Assembly: GCA_009767595.1 (NCBI GenBank)
Contig: VSDK01018023.1
Location: 756,352-820,351 of the forward strand
Length of the DNA: 64,000 nucleotides
Direction of reading: 5' to 3'
DNA from: Symbiodinium kawagutii
Taxonomy: Eukaryota; Sar; Dinophyceae; Suessiales; Symbiodiniaceae
In this document: piece by piece, positions 45,028-55,975 of the stretch
Layout: every line of letters begins with the position of its first letter
How positions within the stretch are numbered: position 1 is the first letter of the stretch
The notes under the pieces: model-generated
What the model saw: only the letters and a program-made list of their open reading frames with translations
Database searches by the model: none
What the model was told of the DNA's origin: nothing
Position numbers and translations under genes: made by a program

Positions 45028-48012
45028 ATGCAAACTCAGCATGCAAACCAGGACATGGATCATTTTGATGACCCTTGCACAATTGTTGCAACAATTCGCG
45101 AACTTGCTTGGAAGATGACAACTCCAGAAACCGATCCCAAAAGCTGGAGATTTGCTTCTGGTCAGATCCTTCATGCTGTCCGGAGGGCTGAAGTACTGCT
45201 ACAGCCGCTTCTGGATGTGGACGTTTTCCCTGAGGACTCTGCTGTTTTTACGCATCCAACCGCCCAGTCTCATCCACAGGCACCCCCACCAGAGACTTCC
45301 ACCGATGTGACATCGACCCGAGGAGACGCAGATCTTTCAAAACTCCCCGAGTCAGTTCCCACTGGAGAAATTGAAACTGAATGGCAAAAATTGGAGCATA
45401 AACTGCTAGAGTTGAAAAGCAAACATGGGTATCAAGAGCACCCTGAAGTTGCTGCTGCACTGCATGCACTAGGGCAAGTGAGTCTAGCTGCTGGAGACCT
45501 CAAGCAAGCAAAGCAGCACTTCGATGAGTCCTTGCGAATAAAGCTGTCCTTGCACGGGGACAGGGATCACCCCGACATTGCTGGGATTCTGCATGCACTA
45601 GGGCAAGTGAGTCAAGCTGCTGGAGATCTCAAGCAAGCAAAGCAGCACTTTGATGAGTCCTTGCGAATGAAGCGGTCCTTGCTCGGGGATAGGGATCACC
45701 CCGACATTGCTGAGACACTGCATGCACTAGGGCAAGTGAGTCAAGCTGCTGGGGATCTCAAGCAAGCAAAGCAGCACTTTGATGAGTCCTTGCGAATGGA
45801 GCGGTCCTTGCACGGGGATAGGGATCACCCCGACATTGCTACTGCACTGCATGCGCTAGGGCAAGTGAGTCGAGCTGCTGGAGACCTCAAGCAAGCAAAG
45901 CAGCACTTTGATGAGTCCTTGCGAATGAAGCGGTCCTTGCACGGGGATAGGGATCACCCTGGGATTGCTGCGACACTGCATGAACTAGGGCAATTGAGTC
46001 AAGCTGCTGGAGATCTCAAGCAAGCAAAGCAGCACTTTGATGAGTCCTTGCGAATGAAGCGGTCCTGGCACGGGGATAGGGATCACCCTGAGATTGCTGC
46101 GGCACTGCATGCACTAGGGCAAGTGAGTCAAGCTGCTGGAGATCTCAAGCAAGCAAAGCAGCACTTTGATGAGTCCTTGCGAATGGAGCGGTCCTTGCAC
46201 GGGGATCGGGATCACCCTCAGATATCTTCGAAGCTGCTTGCACTGGGGCAAGTGAGTCAAGCGGCTGGAGAACTTAAGCAAGCGAAGCAGCACTTTGATG
46301 AGTCCTTGCAAATGGAGCGGTCGCTGCACGGGGATAGGGATCACCCTGGCATTGCGGCGACTCTGCATGCATTGGGCCAAGTGAGTCAACAGGCTGGAGA
46401 TCTCAAGGAAGCAAAGCAGCACTTTGATGAGTCCTTGCGAATGAAGCGGTCCTTGCACAGGGATAGGGATCACCCTGAGATTGCTGGGATTCTGCATGCA
46501 CTAGGGCAAGTGAGTCGAGCTGCTGGAGATCTCAAGCAAGCAAAGCAGCACTTTGATGAGTCCTTGCGAATGGAGCGGTCCTTGCACGGGGATAGGGATC
46601 ACCCCGACATTGCTGCTGCACTGCATGAACTAGGGCAATTGAGTCAAGCTGCTGGAGATCTCAAGCAAGCAAAGCAGCACTTTGATGAGTCCTTGCGAAT
46701 GAAGCGGTCCTTGCACGGGGATAAGGATCACCCTGACATTTCTGCGATACTGCATGCACTAGGCAACTTGAGTCAAGCTGCTGGAGATCTCAAGCAAGCA
46801 AAGCAGCACTTTGATGAGTCCTTGCGAATGAAGCGGTCCTTGCACGGGGACAGGGATCACCCTGACATTGCTGCGACACTGCATGCACTGGGGCAAGTGA
46901 GTCAAGCTGCTGGAGATCTCAAGCAAGCAAAGCAGCACTTTGATGAGTCCTTGCGAATGGAGCGGTCCTTGCACGGGGATAGGGATCACCCCGACATTGC
47001 TGGGATTCTGCATGCACTAGGGCAAGTGAGTCAAGCTGCTGGAGATCTCACGCAAGCAAAGCAGCACTTTGATGAGTCCCTGCGAATGGACCGGTCCTTG
47101 CACGGGGATAGGGATCACCCCGGCATTGCTGCGACACTGCATGAACTAGGGCAATTGAGTCAAGCTGCTGAAGATCTCAAGCAAGCAAAGCAGCACTTCC
47201 ATGAGTCCTTGCGAATGGACCGGTCCTTGCACGGGGATAGGGATCACCCCGACATTGCTGCGACACTGTATGCACTAGGGCAAGTGAGTCAAGCTGCTGG
47301 GGATCTCAAGCAAGCAAAGCAGCACTTTGATGAGTCTTTGCGAATGGAGCGGTCCTTGCACGGGGATAGGGATCACCCTGCACTTGCTGCGACACTGCAT
47401 GCACTGGGGCAAGTGAGTCAAGCTGCTGGAGATCTCAAGCAAGCAAAGCAGCACTTTGATGAGTCTTTGCGAATGGAGCGGTCCTTGCACGGGGATAGGG
47501 ATCACCCTGGGATTGCTGCGACACTGCATGCACTGGGGCAAGTGAGTCAAGCTGCTGGAGATCTCAAGCAAGCAAAGCAGCACTTTGATGAGTCCTTGCG
47601 AATGGAGCGGTCCTTGCACGGGGATAGGGATCACCCTGCACTTGCTGCGACACTGCATGCACTGGGGCAAGTGAGTCAAGCTGCTGGAGATCTCAAGCAA
47701 GCAAAGCAGCACTTTGATGAGTCTTTGCGAATGGAGCGGTCCTTGCACGGGGATAGGGATCACCCTGGGATTGCTGCGACACTGCATGCACTGGGGCAAG
47801 TGAGTCAAGCTGCTGGAGATCTCAAGCAAGCAAAGCAGCACTTTGATGAGTCCTTGCGAATGGAGCGGTCCTTGCACGGGGATAGGGATCACCCTGCACT
47901 TGCTGCGACACTGCATGCACTGGGGCAAGTGAGTCAAGCTGCTGGAGATCTCAAGCAAGCAAAGCAGCACTTTGATGAATCCTTGCGAATGGACCGGTCC
48001 TTGCAGGGATGA
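45028..48012 (+). CDS. Single-exon TP-repeat protein (kinesin-light-chain/nephrocystin-3-like repeats), 994 aa
   Basis: ATG to TGA without intron, in sharp contrast to the neighbouring genes. Residues 1-137 are non-repetitive: a helical start, then a Pro/Thr/Ser-rich linker (QAPPPETSTDV) and a coiled-coil-like KLEHKLLELKSK. From residue 138 there are 20 tandem 43-residue repeats, consensus HPDIAATLHALGQVSQAAGD followed by LKQAKQHFDESLRMERSLHG and DRD. L8, G12, A17/A18 and the A..HF.ESL helix fit the tetratricopeptide fold; the HP and the long period fit the kinesin-light-chain/nephrocystin-3 type, abundant in Symbiodiniaceae proteomes. Such arrays are protein-binding solenoids, probably cytosolic; the partner is unknown. 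No signal peptide or membrane segment. GC3 is moderate, unlike nearby exons. The next in-frame ATG is at 45055. The last repeat is truncated at RSLQG by a frameshifting deletion, so the ancestral protein was longer. Confidence 0.9.
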   Translation: MQTQHANQDMDHFDDPCTIVATIRELAWKMTTPETDPKSWRFASGQILHAVRRAEVLLQPLLDVDVFPEDSAVFTHPTAQSHPQAPPPETSTDVTSTRGDADLSKLPESVPTGEIETEWQKLEHKLLELKSKHGYQEHPEVAAALHALGQVSLAAGDLKQAKQHFDESLRIKLSLHGDRDHPDIAGILHALGQVSQAAGDLKQAKQHFDESLRMKRSLLGDRDHPDIAETLHALGQVSQAAGDLKQAKQHFDESLRMERSLHGDRDHPDIATALHALGQVSRAAGDLKQAKQHFDESLRMKRSLHGDRDHPGIAATLHELGQLSQAAGDLKQAKQHFDESLRMKRSWHGDRDHPEIAAALHALGQVSQAAGDLKQAKQHFDESLRMERSLHGDRDHPQISSKLLALGQVSQAAGELKQAKQHFDESLQMERSLHGDRDHPGIAATLHALGQVSQQAGDLKEAKQHFDESLRMKRSLHRDRDHPEIAGILHALGQVSRAAGDLKQAKQHFDESLRMERSLHGDRDHPDIAAALHELGQLSQAAGDLKQAKQHFDESLRMKRSLHGDKDHPDISAILHALGNLSQAAGDLKQAKQHFDESLRMKRSLHGDRDHPDIAATLHALGQVSQAAGDLKQAKQHFDESLRMERSLHGDRDHPDIAGILHALGQVSQAAGDLTQAKQHFDESLRMDRSLHGDRDHPGIAATLHELGQLSQAAEDLKQAKQHFHESLRMDRSLHGDRDHPDIAATLYALGQVSQAAGDLKQAKQHFDESLRMERSLHGDRDHPALAATLHALGQVSQAAGDLKQAKQHFDESLRMERSLHGDRDHPGIAATLHALGQVSQAAGDLKQAKQHFDESLRMERSLHGDRDHPALAATLHALGQVSQAAGDLKQAKQHFDESLRMERSLHGDRDHPGIAATLHALGQVSQAAGDLKQAKQHFDESLRMERSLHGDRDHPALAATLHALGQVSQAAGDLKQAKQHFDESLRMDRSLQG
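45439..48009 (+). repeat. 129-bp tandem array, 20 units (last one short)
   Basis: Unit length is 129 bp. The last five units alternate two types (HPALAATL and HPGIAATL at 47374, 47503, 47632, 47761, 47890). The 258-bp pair starting at 47374 is repeated from 47632 with no difference seen by eye, including the alternating TCT/TCC codon. Long minus-strand frames over the array are mirror artefacts. Confidence 0.95.
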
Positions 48013-48091
48013 CACTGACATTGCTGTGACACTACATGCACTTGGCTACTGGAGCCGAGCTGCTGGAGATCTCGAACGCACTACTTGGTAG
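48013..48091 (+). pseudogene. Decayed 21st TP repeat beyond the stop
   Basis: After the TGA the text still matches the repeat: GACATTGCTGTGACACTACA then TGCACTTGG and GAGCTGCTGGAGATCTC. Between TTGCA and GACATTGC there are 8 fewer bases than in an intact unit, which shifts the frame and makes the stop. The match fades after about 70 bp. Confidence 0.75.
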
Positions 48092-48352
48092 TTCCTTTCG
48101 CGGGTGAGACCGCACAAAGCCGTGAAAATCACTTTTTGTCCGGTTTGGGACAGGGACAGGGGTCGCCCGGAGAATGTGATTTGTGATATTTGTGTGCCTT
48201 ACTATAGATCTTATTATAGGCATAGAGCATACCATTGTGACCGATAGACATGCGGCATACCTCTTCATCAGTAGCCAGGTTGTAGATGCACTCCTGGATG
48301 TTCCCGGCCTCCCCGGGATGGCTCTTGGGACGCGACGTTGCTGCCGTCCCAG

Positions 48353-48421
48353 GAGGAGTTTGAAAGTGTCGCTGAGCACGTGAAAGCCGAGCAGCCTGGG
48401 ATCCGACAGGAGCCACCGCGG
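48353..48421 (+). CDS. Small exon, not recognised
   Basis: Reads EEFESVAEHVKAEQPGIRQE then PPR. Acceptor CCGTCCCAG|GAG, donor CCGCGG|GTTTGA. The frame is also open upstream (TLLPSQ), so the left border may lie further left. Confidence 0.45.
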
Positions 48422-48854
48422 GTTTGACGTGGACAACTTTGGGAGGTGAAGCCCTGGGTGAAGGTATGCTGCGGTATGCATCGGTATGCCTGCCAATGGG
48501 AGATGGTAGATTAAATGATGGTGGTGAATGATAGTGATTGATGGCCAAGGATGGTCCTCCATGGCTAGTGATTAATGCTTGATGGCTACATCAAGCATTT
48601 GTAGCCTCCCCAACTTGGAGGCAGAAGGCAGTTTCTAAATGAGACAATTTTGGTGACATGGCTTCACGGTGTTAGCTGGCATTGCTGGCATAGCCAATTA
48701 CAATGTCGTGTAATTTACTGTTCAAAATTAACCTCAATAACTGAAGGATTATCCGAGGCAACCACAACGGTTGGCAACGGTTGAGAGCTCTCTAATGGTT
48801 CACTCACCACTTTTGATTCATGGATATTGTATGTTTTTTTTTGTTTTTTGTTAG

Positions 48855-49018
48855 GACCTCATTCTGCAAGACGCTCGGAACTGCCCAAATGGGATCTTGT
48901 ACGTCACTTGGAAATTGGAAAATTCAAAAGGGTGAAACATCAGCTTGATTTCGCTGTCCCTTACCTTGAACATCTTCAGTCTCATGCGTATCACCATGAA
49001 GCTGCTGTTTCGCCATGA
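48855..49018 (+). CDS. Probable terminal exon, two candidate frames
   Basis: Preceded by an outstanding pyrimidine tract (T runs, then GTTAG|GA). The long frame reads RRSELPKWDLVRHLEIGKFK then RVKHQLDFAVPYLEHLQSH, to TGA at 49016. Phase from 48421 would instead give DLILQDARNCPNGILYVTWK, ending at TGA 48933. Either way a gene appears to end here. Confidence 0.5.
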
Positions 49019-49057
49019 AATTTGTCACCATACTTATCATGCACTGGCTGGTGCTTT

Positions 49058-49148
49058 CAAACATATTTATTTTCCCTAATATTGATTAACAAATGGTTGG
49101 TTGACTACTATTTTTCAAGGGGGTTGAAACCACCAACCAGTAGATAAT
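49058..49148. mobile_element. MITE-C copy 3
   Basis: ACAAATGGTTGGTTGACTA...GAAACCACCAACCAGTAGAT. Shares the right-hand words ACCACCAACCAGTAGATAA and the left-hand word with the copy at 3661. Confidence 0.4.
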
Positions 49149-50123
49149 GGCACTTTGTCACCATGAAATCTGGTGATTTCCAGGAGTTGGAAGCAACCCG
49201 AGATGCGGTGGTAGAGACCTTGGAGGCGCCGACGCTGTGAAGATCGAAGGTGGTGAAGCCTTCGCTAAGTTGAGGTCTACAAGCTCAACTGACTACGGTT
49301 AAGCATGGAACTACCATAGAATCCGGGTATGTGTTGAGGTTGACTTTGATAGCTTGTTTGATTTTTCAGCTTAATTTATGTGTGTTTTCCATTTCTGGTC
49401 GTGACATGCCCCCAGAACAATGGCGGAATGTGGCTCAAGCATCATAGCACTACTGGTAACTCAACTGGCTACACTGAACACTTACAGCCTTTAGATATAG
49501 GTTAATCAAAACTGGCAGATACCCTCTAGAAATAAACACATCTCCCCACTTCGGGCCGTGAGATTCGAGTTTTCACCATGCTGACGTGCCAGGGTTTAGT
49601 GACCGTCGTGCGTGGGGCCTCTCAGAAAGGTGCTGGGACCGTGTGAATTTTTGTGGAAGGTTAGGGCCTAGGCTTTGCTTCGCGGAAGTTTCTTGCGCCC
49701 CGGGCTCGGTGTTGAATGTTTGCGGAAGCGTTCACGCGTGAACATGGCTCAAGCTTGCAGGGAATGCTTGAGTGCAGCTCAGCAGTTTCCATGAATTGTG
49801 AAAAGTAAATTATGGTCAATTTCACAGTTGAATCAGGATATATCAGGATCTATAGTAAGTCTGTCAATCCATGAGTTGCCCAACTTGTGTTTTTCCAGCT
49901 GTGCCCTTTGGATAGTCTTGAAAATGGTTTGTCAAGACCTTGATCATTGCCCATGATGATTCACTAGTTGGTGGTTTCTATTTGTTTGGCCAGCTTTGGG
50001 GATGGTCGGTGGGTTAATCCATATGTTTTTGACGGGTTGGACCCACCAAGCAGTTTATCACTACCTTGGATGTTACGTGTCATCGAGCCGGTGCTCCATG
50101 GATCTCCATGGTGTGTGTGTCAG
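49149..50123. other. Intergenic or intron stretch
   Basis: No confident exon. A GC-rich patch at 49200-49240 (CTTGGAGGCGCCGACGCTG) is too short to judge. Confidence 0.3.
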
Positions 50124-50224
50124 CCCGGGTGCACGCTGCCGTGTTCGCTCCAAGCAGCAGTGATCACCGAGACGTGCTTTGTGGCCTCGAGGACGCTAAG
50201 ATGAAGATTGCTCCTCTATCCTAA
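50124..50224 (+). CDS. Possible exon, not recognised
   Basis: After GTGTGTGTCAG the frame reads RVHAAVFAPSSSDHRDVLCG then LEDAKMKIAPLS to TAA at 50222. No good GT donor before the stop, so it may be a last exon or use a GA donor (CTCGAG|GACGC). A second frame (PGCTLPCSLQ) is open. Confidence 0.4.
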
Positions 50225-50783
50225 CCTGCCTTGGTTGAAAATGCAGGTTGTTTCCCTACTTGTCATGGTTGAAAATGAAGGCTGCTTCCTTGTACTAACC
50301 TTGTCCTGGTTGATGAAGTTTGTTCCCCAAGAACCAAATCAGGATGTCCCGGTCAAGGTATGATGGTTTGGTGTGGGTCCACCGCCTCCAGGCTGGATTT
50401 CTTGTTGGCTCAGGTCAAGGCATCGACAGGGTCAACCTGTTGGGAGCTAAGATAGGGCATGTTGGTAGCAGGCTGCGGTACCAGGATGGTGTGATTGTTT
50501 CCAAAGTCACGGGGATTGTATCCGTGACCTCCCGTAGGCGCACCCTCCAAACGACAGGGGCTATTACTAAGGTGTTGGTACGCACTTACCCCGTCCATGA
50601 TGTAGAAACAAGAAAGAATTTTGGGATCGGTCATTCTGAGCCAGGTCTGCGAATATAGCACATTCAGAAACACATCCACCTTATGTAACCAGTCAGAGAA
50701 GCTGTCCTTACCCATAAAAACAATTCCACCTGAATCATTCTCAAGCTATCCTTACTTATCACTCACGTGCCGATGTTCCCCAG

Positions 50784-50911
50784 GCGCAAGTCCACCACCT
50801 CCTTTGCCAAGAGCCGCACGCGATCCCTGGCGCAGGCCCCTGCTGGTTCAACTCAACCTATGGGCGATGCAGCTGTTGATGATGAGGAATGGTTCCTGGC
50901 GCTCAAGACTG
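50784..50911 (+). CDS. Exon of run 50784-54843, not recognised
   Basis: Reads RKSTTSFAKSRTRSLAQAPA, GSTQPMGDAAVDDEEWFLAL then KT. Ser/Arg-rich then acidic. Acceptor TGTTCCCCAG|G, donor GACTG|GTGAAC. Leaves one base that the two leading G of 51514 complete. Confidence 0.5.
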
Positions 50912-51513
50912 GTGAACGAAATATAGTGGATAACAACCAGCAACAGTAATGAATCCTGCATCTGATGCCATCATCCGATCATTATTAATCCAGCAAAAGG
51001 ATGGAAACACCCAAATGGCAGGATGAAGGGATTCAGCTGTGAAGGCAGCATGGTAAGTCAGCAGGGCCACCGTCACGCAGGAAAAGCTGGAGACGAAGGC
51101 CCTGGAGAGTTGACCCATGATGGGACGCGGTGGTGGGCGAACCGTTGTGATTTTCTGGATGACTTCCAGCAGTGAAACATGGTGAAAGCACAGATATTTG
51201 GAGGATTCCACTGGTGTTCAGGGTCGGTTTCTGAGCTTGTGGAATACGACATGTTGATGTTTGGACTGGTCTTTGGGGTAGCCTGGGCTAATCCACAGGG
51301 GGTGGTGCAGGACTGGACTGGTGGCGCCCGTGTCAATCCACCATGACTCAGACGATGCTGCTGGTGAAGTCCCGAGGTTTTTCCACCGTCAGTGCACTCA
51401 CCTGGTGGAAAGTTGATTCTTCAAGTGTACCACTACTTGGATGTTCATCCCCCACTGCTGGTAAGATTCACCATTGTTAAATGTTAGATGGGTTGGTCCG
51501 TCCACTTTTTCAG

Positions 51514-51671
51514 GGGTTCAGCTTCCGGGAGCCCTGGGAACGACGTCGCTGGTGGTACCACTGCTGTTGGTCTCCCAGCAGGAGCGCCTGCGCAGGGAGC
51601 AGATCTTGCATGAGGCGGGAGCTCGGGGTGCCCCAGCTCCGTTGGAGCTACCAGGAGTGGCCCCTTACCAA
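51514..51671 (+). CDS. Exon with hydrophobic then coiled segment
   Basis: Reads VQLPGALGTTSLVVPLLLVS, QQERLRREQILHEAGARGAP then APLELPGVAPYQ. Acceptor CACTTTTTCAG|G, donor ACCAA|GTATGG. Ends in phase 0, as needed for 52511. The 3' end carries the recurring ACCAGGAGTG.CCC word. Confidence 0.55.
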
Positions 51672-52510
51672 GTATGGTAATTCATGGTTAGCGGTAATAG
51701 GAGGTATCTGATATACTAGGGGCTAGTGAGTTGAGACTCGTCGAACAACCCGCCCTGGAAGTCCTAATTCATTAGACCTCACACCTCCTAACTCATCGGA
51801 GCATAGTATAATAGCTGGCAAAAACAGGGAATATTCCAACTATACCGCGGGTCAAGCCACCAACCATCCAAAAACGGGGCAGTAGCTCGCGTCCCAACAG
51901 CCAAGTACCTGGTCAATTGGGGGATGTGAAGAACCAGGGGTGTAGGGCGTATTGATCCACGACCATATTTTGATATGAAAGGTTATGATGCCTTTCAATC
52001 TATCCAAAGACAACCAATTTTCAACAGATGCGTGATTTTTTTTGAGAGTGAACCCGGCATGGACGATCAGTTTTGCCAAAGGATTGACTCACGGATTCCT
52101 TTCCAATGATTTGTTCAGTTGTTGCGGTGTGATTGAGGCCCACTTGTTCATGTCAGTTTTTGAATCATCATACTCCCCATCCGATGATCAGCCTGCATTA
52201 GCAAACACCATTCCCCCTCAACAGACATCGCTGGGCATCATGAAGCCATCATCAATCAATCATCGCTAAAAGAATCGCAGCCCAGCTTATCAAAACAATC
52301 AAACCCACTTGAGTTCAACTAATCAGCGCACCTTATCACTAACCTTCAAAGTCAAGCTATTAAGTCTCAAGTTGACCGATGTTGACCACCAATGCTTCCA
52401 AGTCAAGTTATCAATCTTTTAGTTGACCAATGTTGACCACCAAGCATTTATGATTGCCATTAATGTTTGCTAAACCGTGTGCAAATCAGTCGCCCCTCGC
52501 CCCTGCTCAG

Positions 52511-52561
52511 GAGGAGGCGGCTCTCAGCAGTTGCATCCGCTTGGCGGAGTGCATGTGGCAG
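52511..52561 (+). CDS. Small exon
   Basis: EEAALSSCIRLAECMWQ. Acceptor CTGCTCAG|GAG. Donor GGCAG|GTGCCT keeps phase with 53407; a stronger-looking donor (CGCG|GTGAGG) lies 14 bp later. Confidence 0.5.
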
Positions 52562-52650
52562 GTGCCTGCGACGCGGTGAGGGCTTGCTGCAAGTGCCGCT
52601 GATGTCCTTGGGGCGTCTCCGAGGACTCATGGATGTTTCATCCCAAGTGG

Positions 52651-52757
52651 GGTGGTTTCTTAAAATAGGGGACCCCCAAAAAGGGTTGGTTTATTATGAT
52701 TAATGGTTCGTAATTAGTAATGGTTGATTTGTTGGCACCTCTCTGTTGAAAAACACC
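52651..52757. mobile_element. MITE-A copy 8
   Basis: GGTGGTTTCTTAAAATAGGG at the left, GTTGAAAAACACC at the right, with core GGTTGGTTTATTATGATTAA. It lies about 75 bp inside an intron. Confidence 0.5.
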
Positions 52758-53406
52758 TATATGATAAGAGTTGATTGATAATGTTTGGTGCTGATAATTG
52801 TTTTGTGGGTGGAGGGGGCTATGATACACGGTATGGTTACATTACAATGCCGTTTGGCCAGCCATTGTGCAGACGCCTTGATGTCAGACTGCCTTTCTCG
52901 CGTGAAATAGGTCCTAGGAAGGGGTACTTTTGTAGATGATTTGTGGTTCGGCATTCTTGTTTCATGGATCATGCGGCTCCCCTGTGCATGTAAGGCTGTA
53001 TCAATCCCTAGATTTGGCTTGGCAATTGATTTGGTTGGTGTCTATTCTGTTGATGCTGTCAGGTAACATAGACTGGACATCCTTGCTGTCAGTAGCTGAA
53101 AGAATGTAGAAGCTCTTGTTGCCTTCAAGCAGCCAACCAATGAATCGACAAAATTTTTGCATGTCCCGATTGAATCCAATTGTACTTATTGTTATCGGCT
53201 ATGCGCCCGTGTAAACCATTCTCACTTTTTTCTCCATTGTTGACCATCATTAGTCCTTATATCATTTCCATTGTCGACTTGTTCATTGACTCATCTTTGG
53301 AATGTTATTGTGGTGACGAAGAACCATCAATTTTTATGACCAATCGTTAAACGGTTGCAACGGGGAAGACTTCCTCGCGTAGTTTGGCGCTGTCATGCGC
53401 TGCCAG

Positions 53407-53448
53407 GCCAGTTTGGTGGCCAGCATTACCAAGACCGCTGAGGAACTC
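53407..53448 (+). CDS. Very small exon
   Basis: ASLVASITKTAEEL, phase 0 to phase 0 between 52561 and 54539. Acceptor GCTGCCAG|GCC, donor GAACTC|GTAGTG. Confidence 0.35.
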
Positions 53449-54538
53449 GTAGTGGGGGGTGGCACATCACTGGTGCGTGGTTGGAGTGAATGGTTGGTGA
53501 TGGCTTGGATCCATGATGGTTGAATGATGGTGGGTCAATGGTTGGTCAAGCGTTGTGTGACGGTTGGTGAAGGGTTGGATGATGGTTGTTGGATTGCCTG
53601 ATTTGAACGTGACTTTGGTTGAAGCAATGTTCTGGATTGAATTCGCAGGTCCTTCATATCTTCATTTCTTGATCCCCGATTTGTTGACTCAATATTAGCG
53701 AGGGTGAAAAACTAGGCCACCTATCCTTGAGGGTGGGTAAAGCAGCAGAACGGCAGGGTGCCCCTTCTGAGCCTAGAGCTTCACATAACATTCTCATTGG
53801 ACTGAAGATTGCTGCCACTAAAGTCAGTACAGTATATAGCATGTAAATCATGAGCTGTAAGTTAGTATGGGGATTTCGCTGAGGAGGTTATCCGGATTGC
53901 ATCTTCAGGTCGGACAGCGCCGTGTGCCTGCTATGCCAGGCAGACAGTGACAGGTTATGCGTTTCTTCTCAGCATTTGCTGCTCAAACAGAAAGGTTCCT
54001 CCGCTTGTTCCTGGAAAAGATGGACATGGTACCAACAGTGCCTTGTTTGCTGCATTGAGCCATCATCAACCATGAATTAATGAATAGTTAGCCATCAAAA
54101 CCATCAACTACCGTCAACTACCCAATGCTGAGGCATTCAAAACATATATTACAGCAATTAACCAATATTTAACCACTGATCAATAATGAACCAATATGAA
54201 CCATTCAGGCATTGTTTGTTGAACGGTGCAACGATTCAGCGGCCAAAGCCCCCAGTACTGAACTTCCGATCAATGCAAAGAACCAATGTGGGCCCTTCTA
54301 GTTAACTACGTAAGTAGATCAGTTGATGAATTGTGAGGCCATTGAACTATAGATATCAAGTGAATGGCGATTGAACTGTAGCTAGCTGGTGATTAGCTAA
54401 TCAGTGAATAAGTATAAGGCCATTAAACTATAGGAAATCAGTAGGCTGATAAGCCGCTGCAACTTAGTTTACATTTGGCCATTCAACCAGCTAGTTATAT
54501 CTAACATAACGGATAGTTACCTTGGTTATTCAGCTTAG

Positions 54539-54843
54539 TTGGAGGCCCCCACCTTCTACAACCATGTGTCCAGTTGCTTCTTATATTCTCGTACACACTT
54601 AGGCATCTTAGGCTACATCTATTTTCCCTCCTTCCCATTGAATTTGCTGTTTGCACTGGCCCTCATGAACCATCCGGTCTCCTACCAGTCTCCTCGCCAT
54701 CGATTGAGCACGGCGCAAGTTTTGAGTACCTCAACTTTGTCTGAAACTGATCTTTTGGGTTCGCTCATGTCTGAAGAGCTAGCTACGAAGCTGCAACCTT
54801 CTAGTACAAGTATCAAACGGCTGGTTCTTGATCATGCGCACCT
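54539..54843 (+). CDS. Long exon, not recognised
   Basis: 305 nt open after acceptor TTCAGCTTAG|TTG, ending at donor GCACCT|GTGAGA. Reads LEAPTFYNHVSSCFLYSRTH, then LGILGYIYFPSFPLNLLFAL (hydrophobic), a Ser/Thr-rich middle, and TSIKRLVLDHAHL at the end, which has the look of an LRR strand. Moderate GC3. Confidence 0.45.
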
Positions 54844-55827
54844 GTGAGAGGGAGCTTGGTCCTTAGCACCCAACAAAAAAAGAATAACTCACGCAAAAAG
54901 AGCCTTATGAACCACTGATGTCATATTGCCAGCTGACTTCAATCATTAAGCTGGCTAAAACATGTGGTTACACAACACGTTATACCTAGCCTGTGAACAA
55001 TCACAATCGGTTGTCCTTTTCCGGCACCCAGGATCAATGGCCTCCTGAGCTGCAGCAGGGGCACAGGGTGCTGGATGCCGCATCGGTCACTTGTCCTTTT
55101 GTTGATTTTATAGCTTGCTAGAATTCATCGATTTTTTGCCAGCTAAGTTGAGTGAATTAAGTCAATCATGGTTGGTTACGTCAGTCAATCATGGTTGGTT
55201 ACAATATGATCAGCATCCAAGAAATGGATTTCTCTTGTTTCCTTGCGTCGAATTCTGATATTACGAACTGTCATAAACTGTTTGGTGCGGCCAATTCGGA
55301 GCGCTGAAGTGATGGCCTGGTGAGGGGGCGCTGAGGTAGCATGCGTGCTACCATGGCTCAGAAATATGCAGAAGATATCGCATGCACAGCTGGCCATGAG
55401 AATCCATGAGAAGACTAGCTTTATTTGTTGTGCTGAGGTGTGGTTGAGAGAGGGGTCCCGCGATGGCAAACGCATGCTGGACAGAAAGAATATGCAACTT
55501 GGTGAGTTGAGATTGGGGCCAACTAAAATGTAGCCACACATGTTTTCCAACACGATAGGGTATACATTGATTTTCCTTGCTCCGAAAGCACTCACATAAG
55601 TTGAACTTTGGAAGTGGCCTAGCACGGACACACATGTGAGTGCTCTTGTGCAAGTGCGTTGCTTTGGAACTTCTTCAAGTACAAACCCTGCCCGAACTTT
55701 TTTCACAGACAAAGCAATGGATGTCAATCGCATGCGTCACTGGCCTATTGATCTTCAACTACTGCAACTAAGTTTCCTTCCCGCCATTTGGGCTATTCAC
55801 CAACCATACTCGAGACATCTTGAGATG

Positions 55828-55975
55828 ATTGGTTGAACAATTGGATGGGCTGCCCATAGCTGTCGCCAGCCGCCTGCCGACCCTGCACCAGCCTAGGAAC
55901 AGCACCTATGGAGGTTCGCTCTCAGCCAGGTCGCTGGATAAGATCTCGGAAACTTGGGCTCGACTGGCTCAAAGT
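55828..55975 (+). CDS. Possible exon
   Basis: Reads VEQLDGLPIAVASRLPTLHQ, PRNSTYGGSLSARSLDKISE then TWARLAQS before TAG at 55979. Left border unknown; donor CAAAGT|GTGTAG possible. A 182-residue minus-strand frame nearby (55185-55733) is of a length expected by chance. Confidence 0.35.

Noticed and set aside
45021..45040. Spliced-leader relict at the TP-repeat start (GTAGCCA then CTCA)
   Set aside because: Only a 7-base match plus a gapped 4-base match.
46114..48021. Minus-strand frames of 84-248 residues over the TP-repeat array
   Set aside because: A 129-bp period keeps an antisense frame open; mirror artefacts of the coding array.
55185..55733. 182-residue minus-strand frame
   Set aside because: About one frame of this length is expected by chance in 64 kb; no family resemblance and it is against the gene direction.
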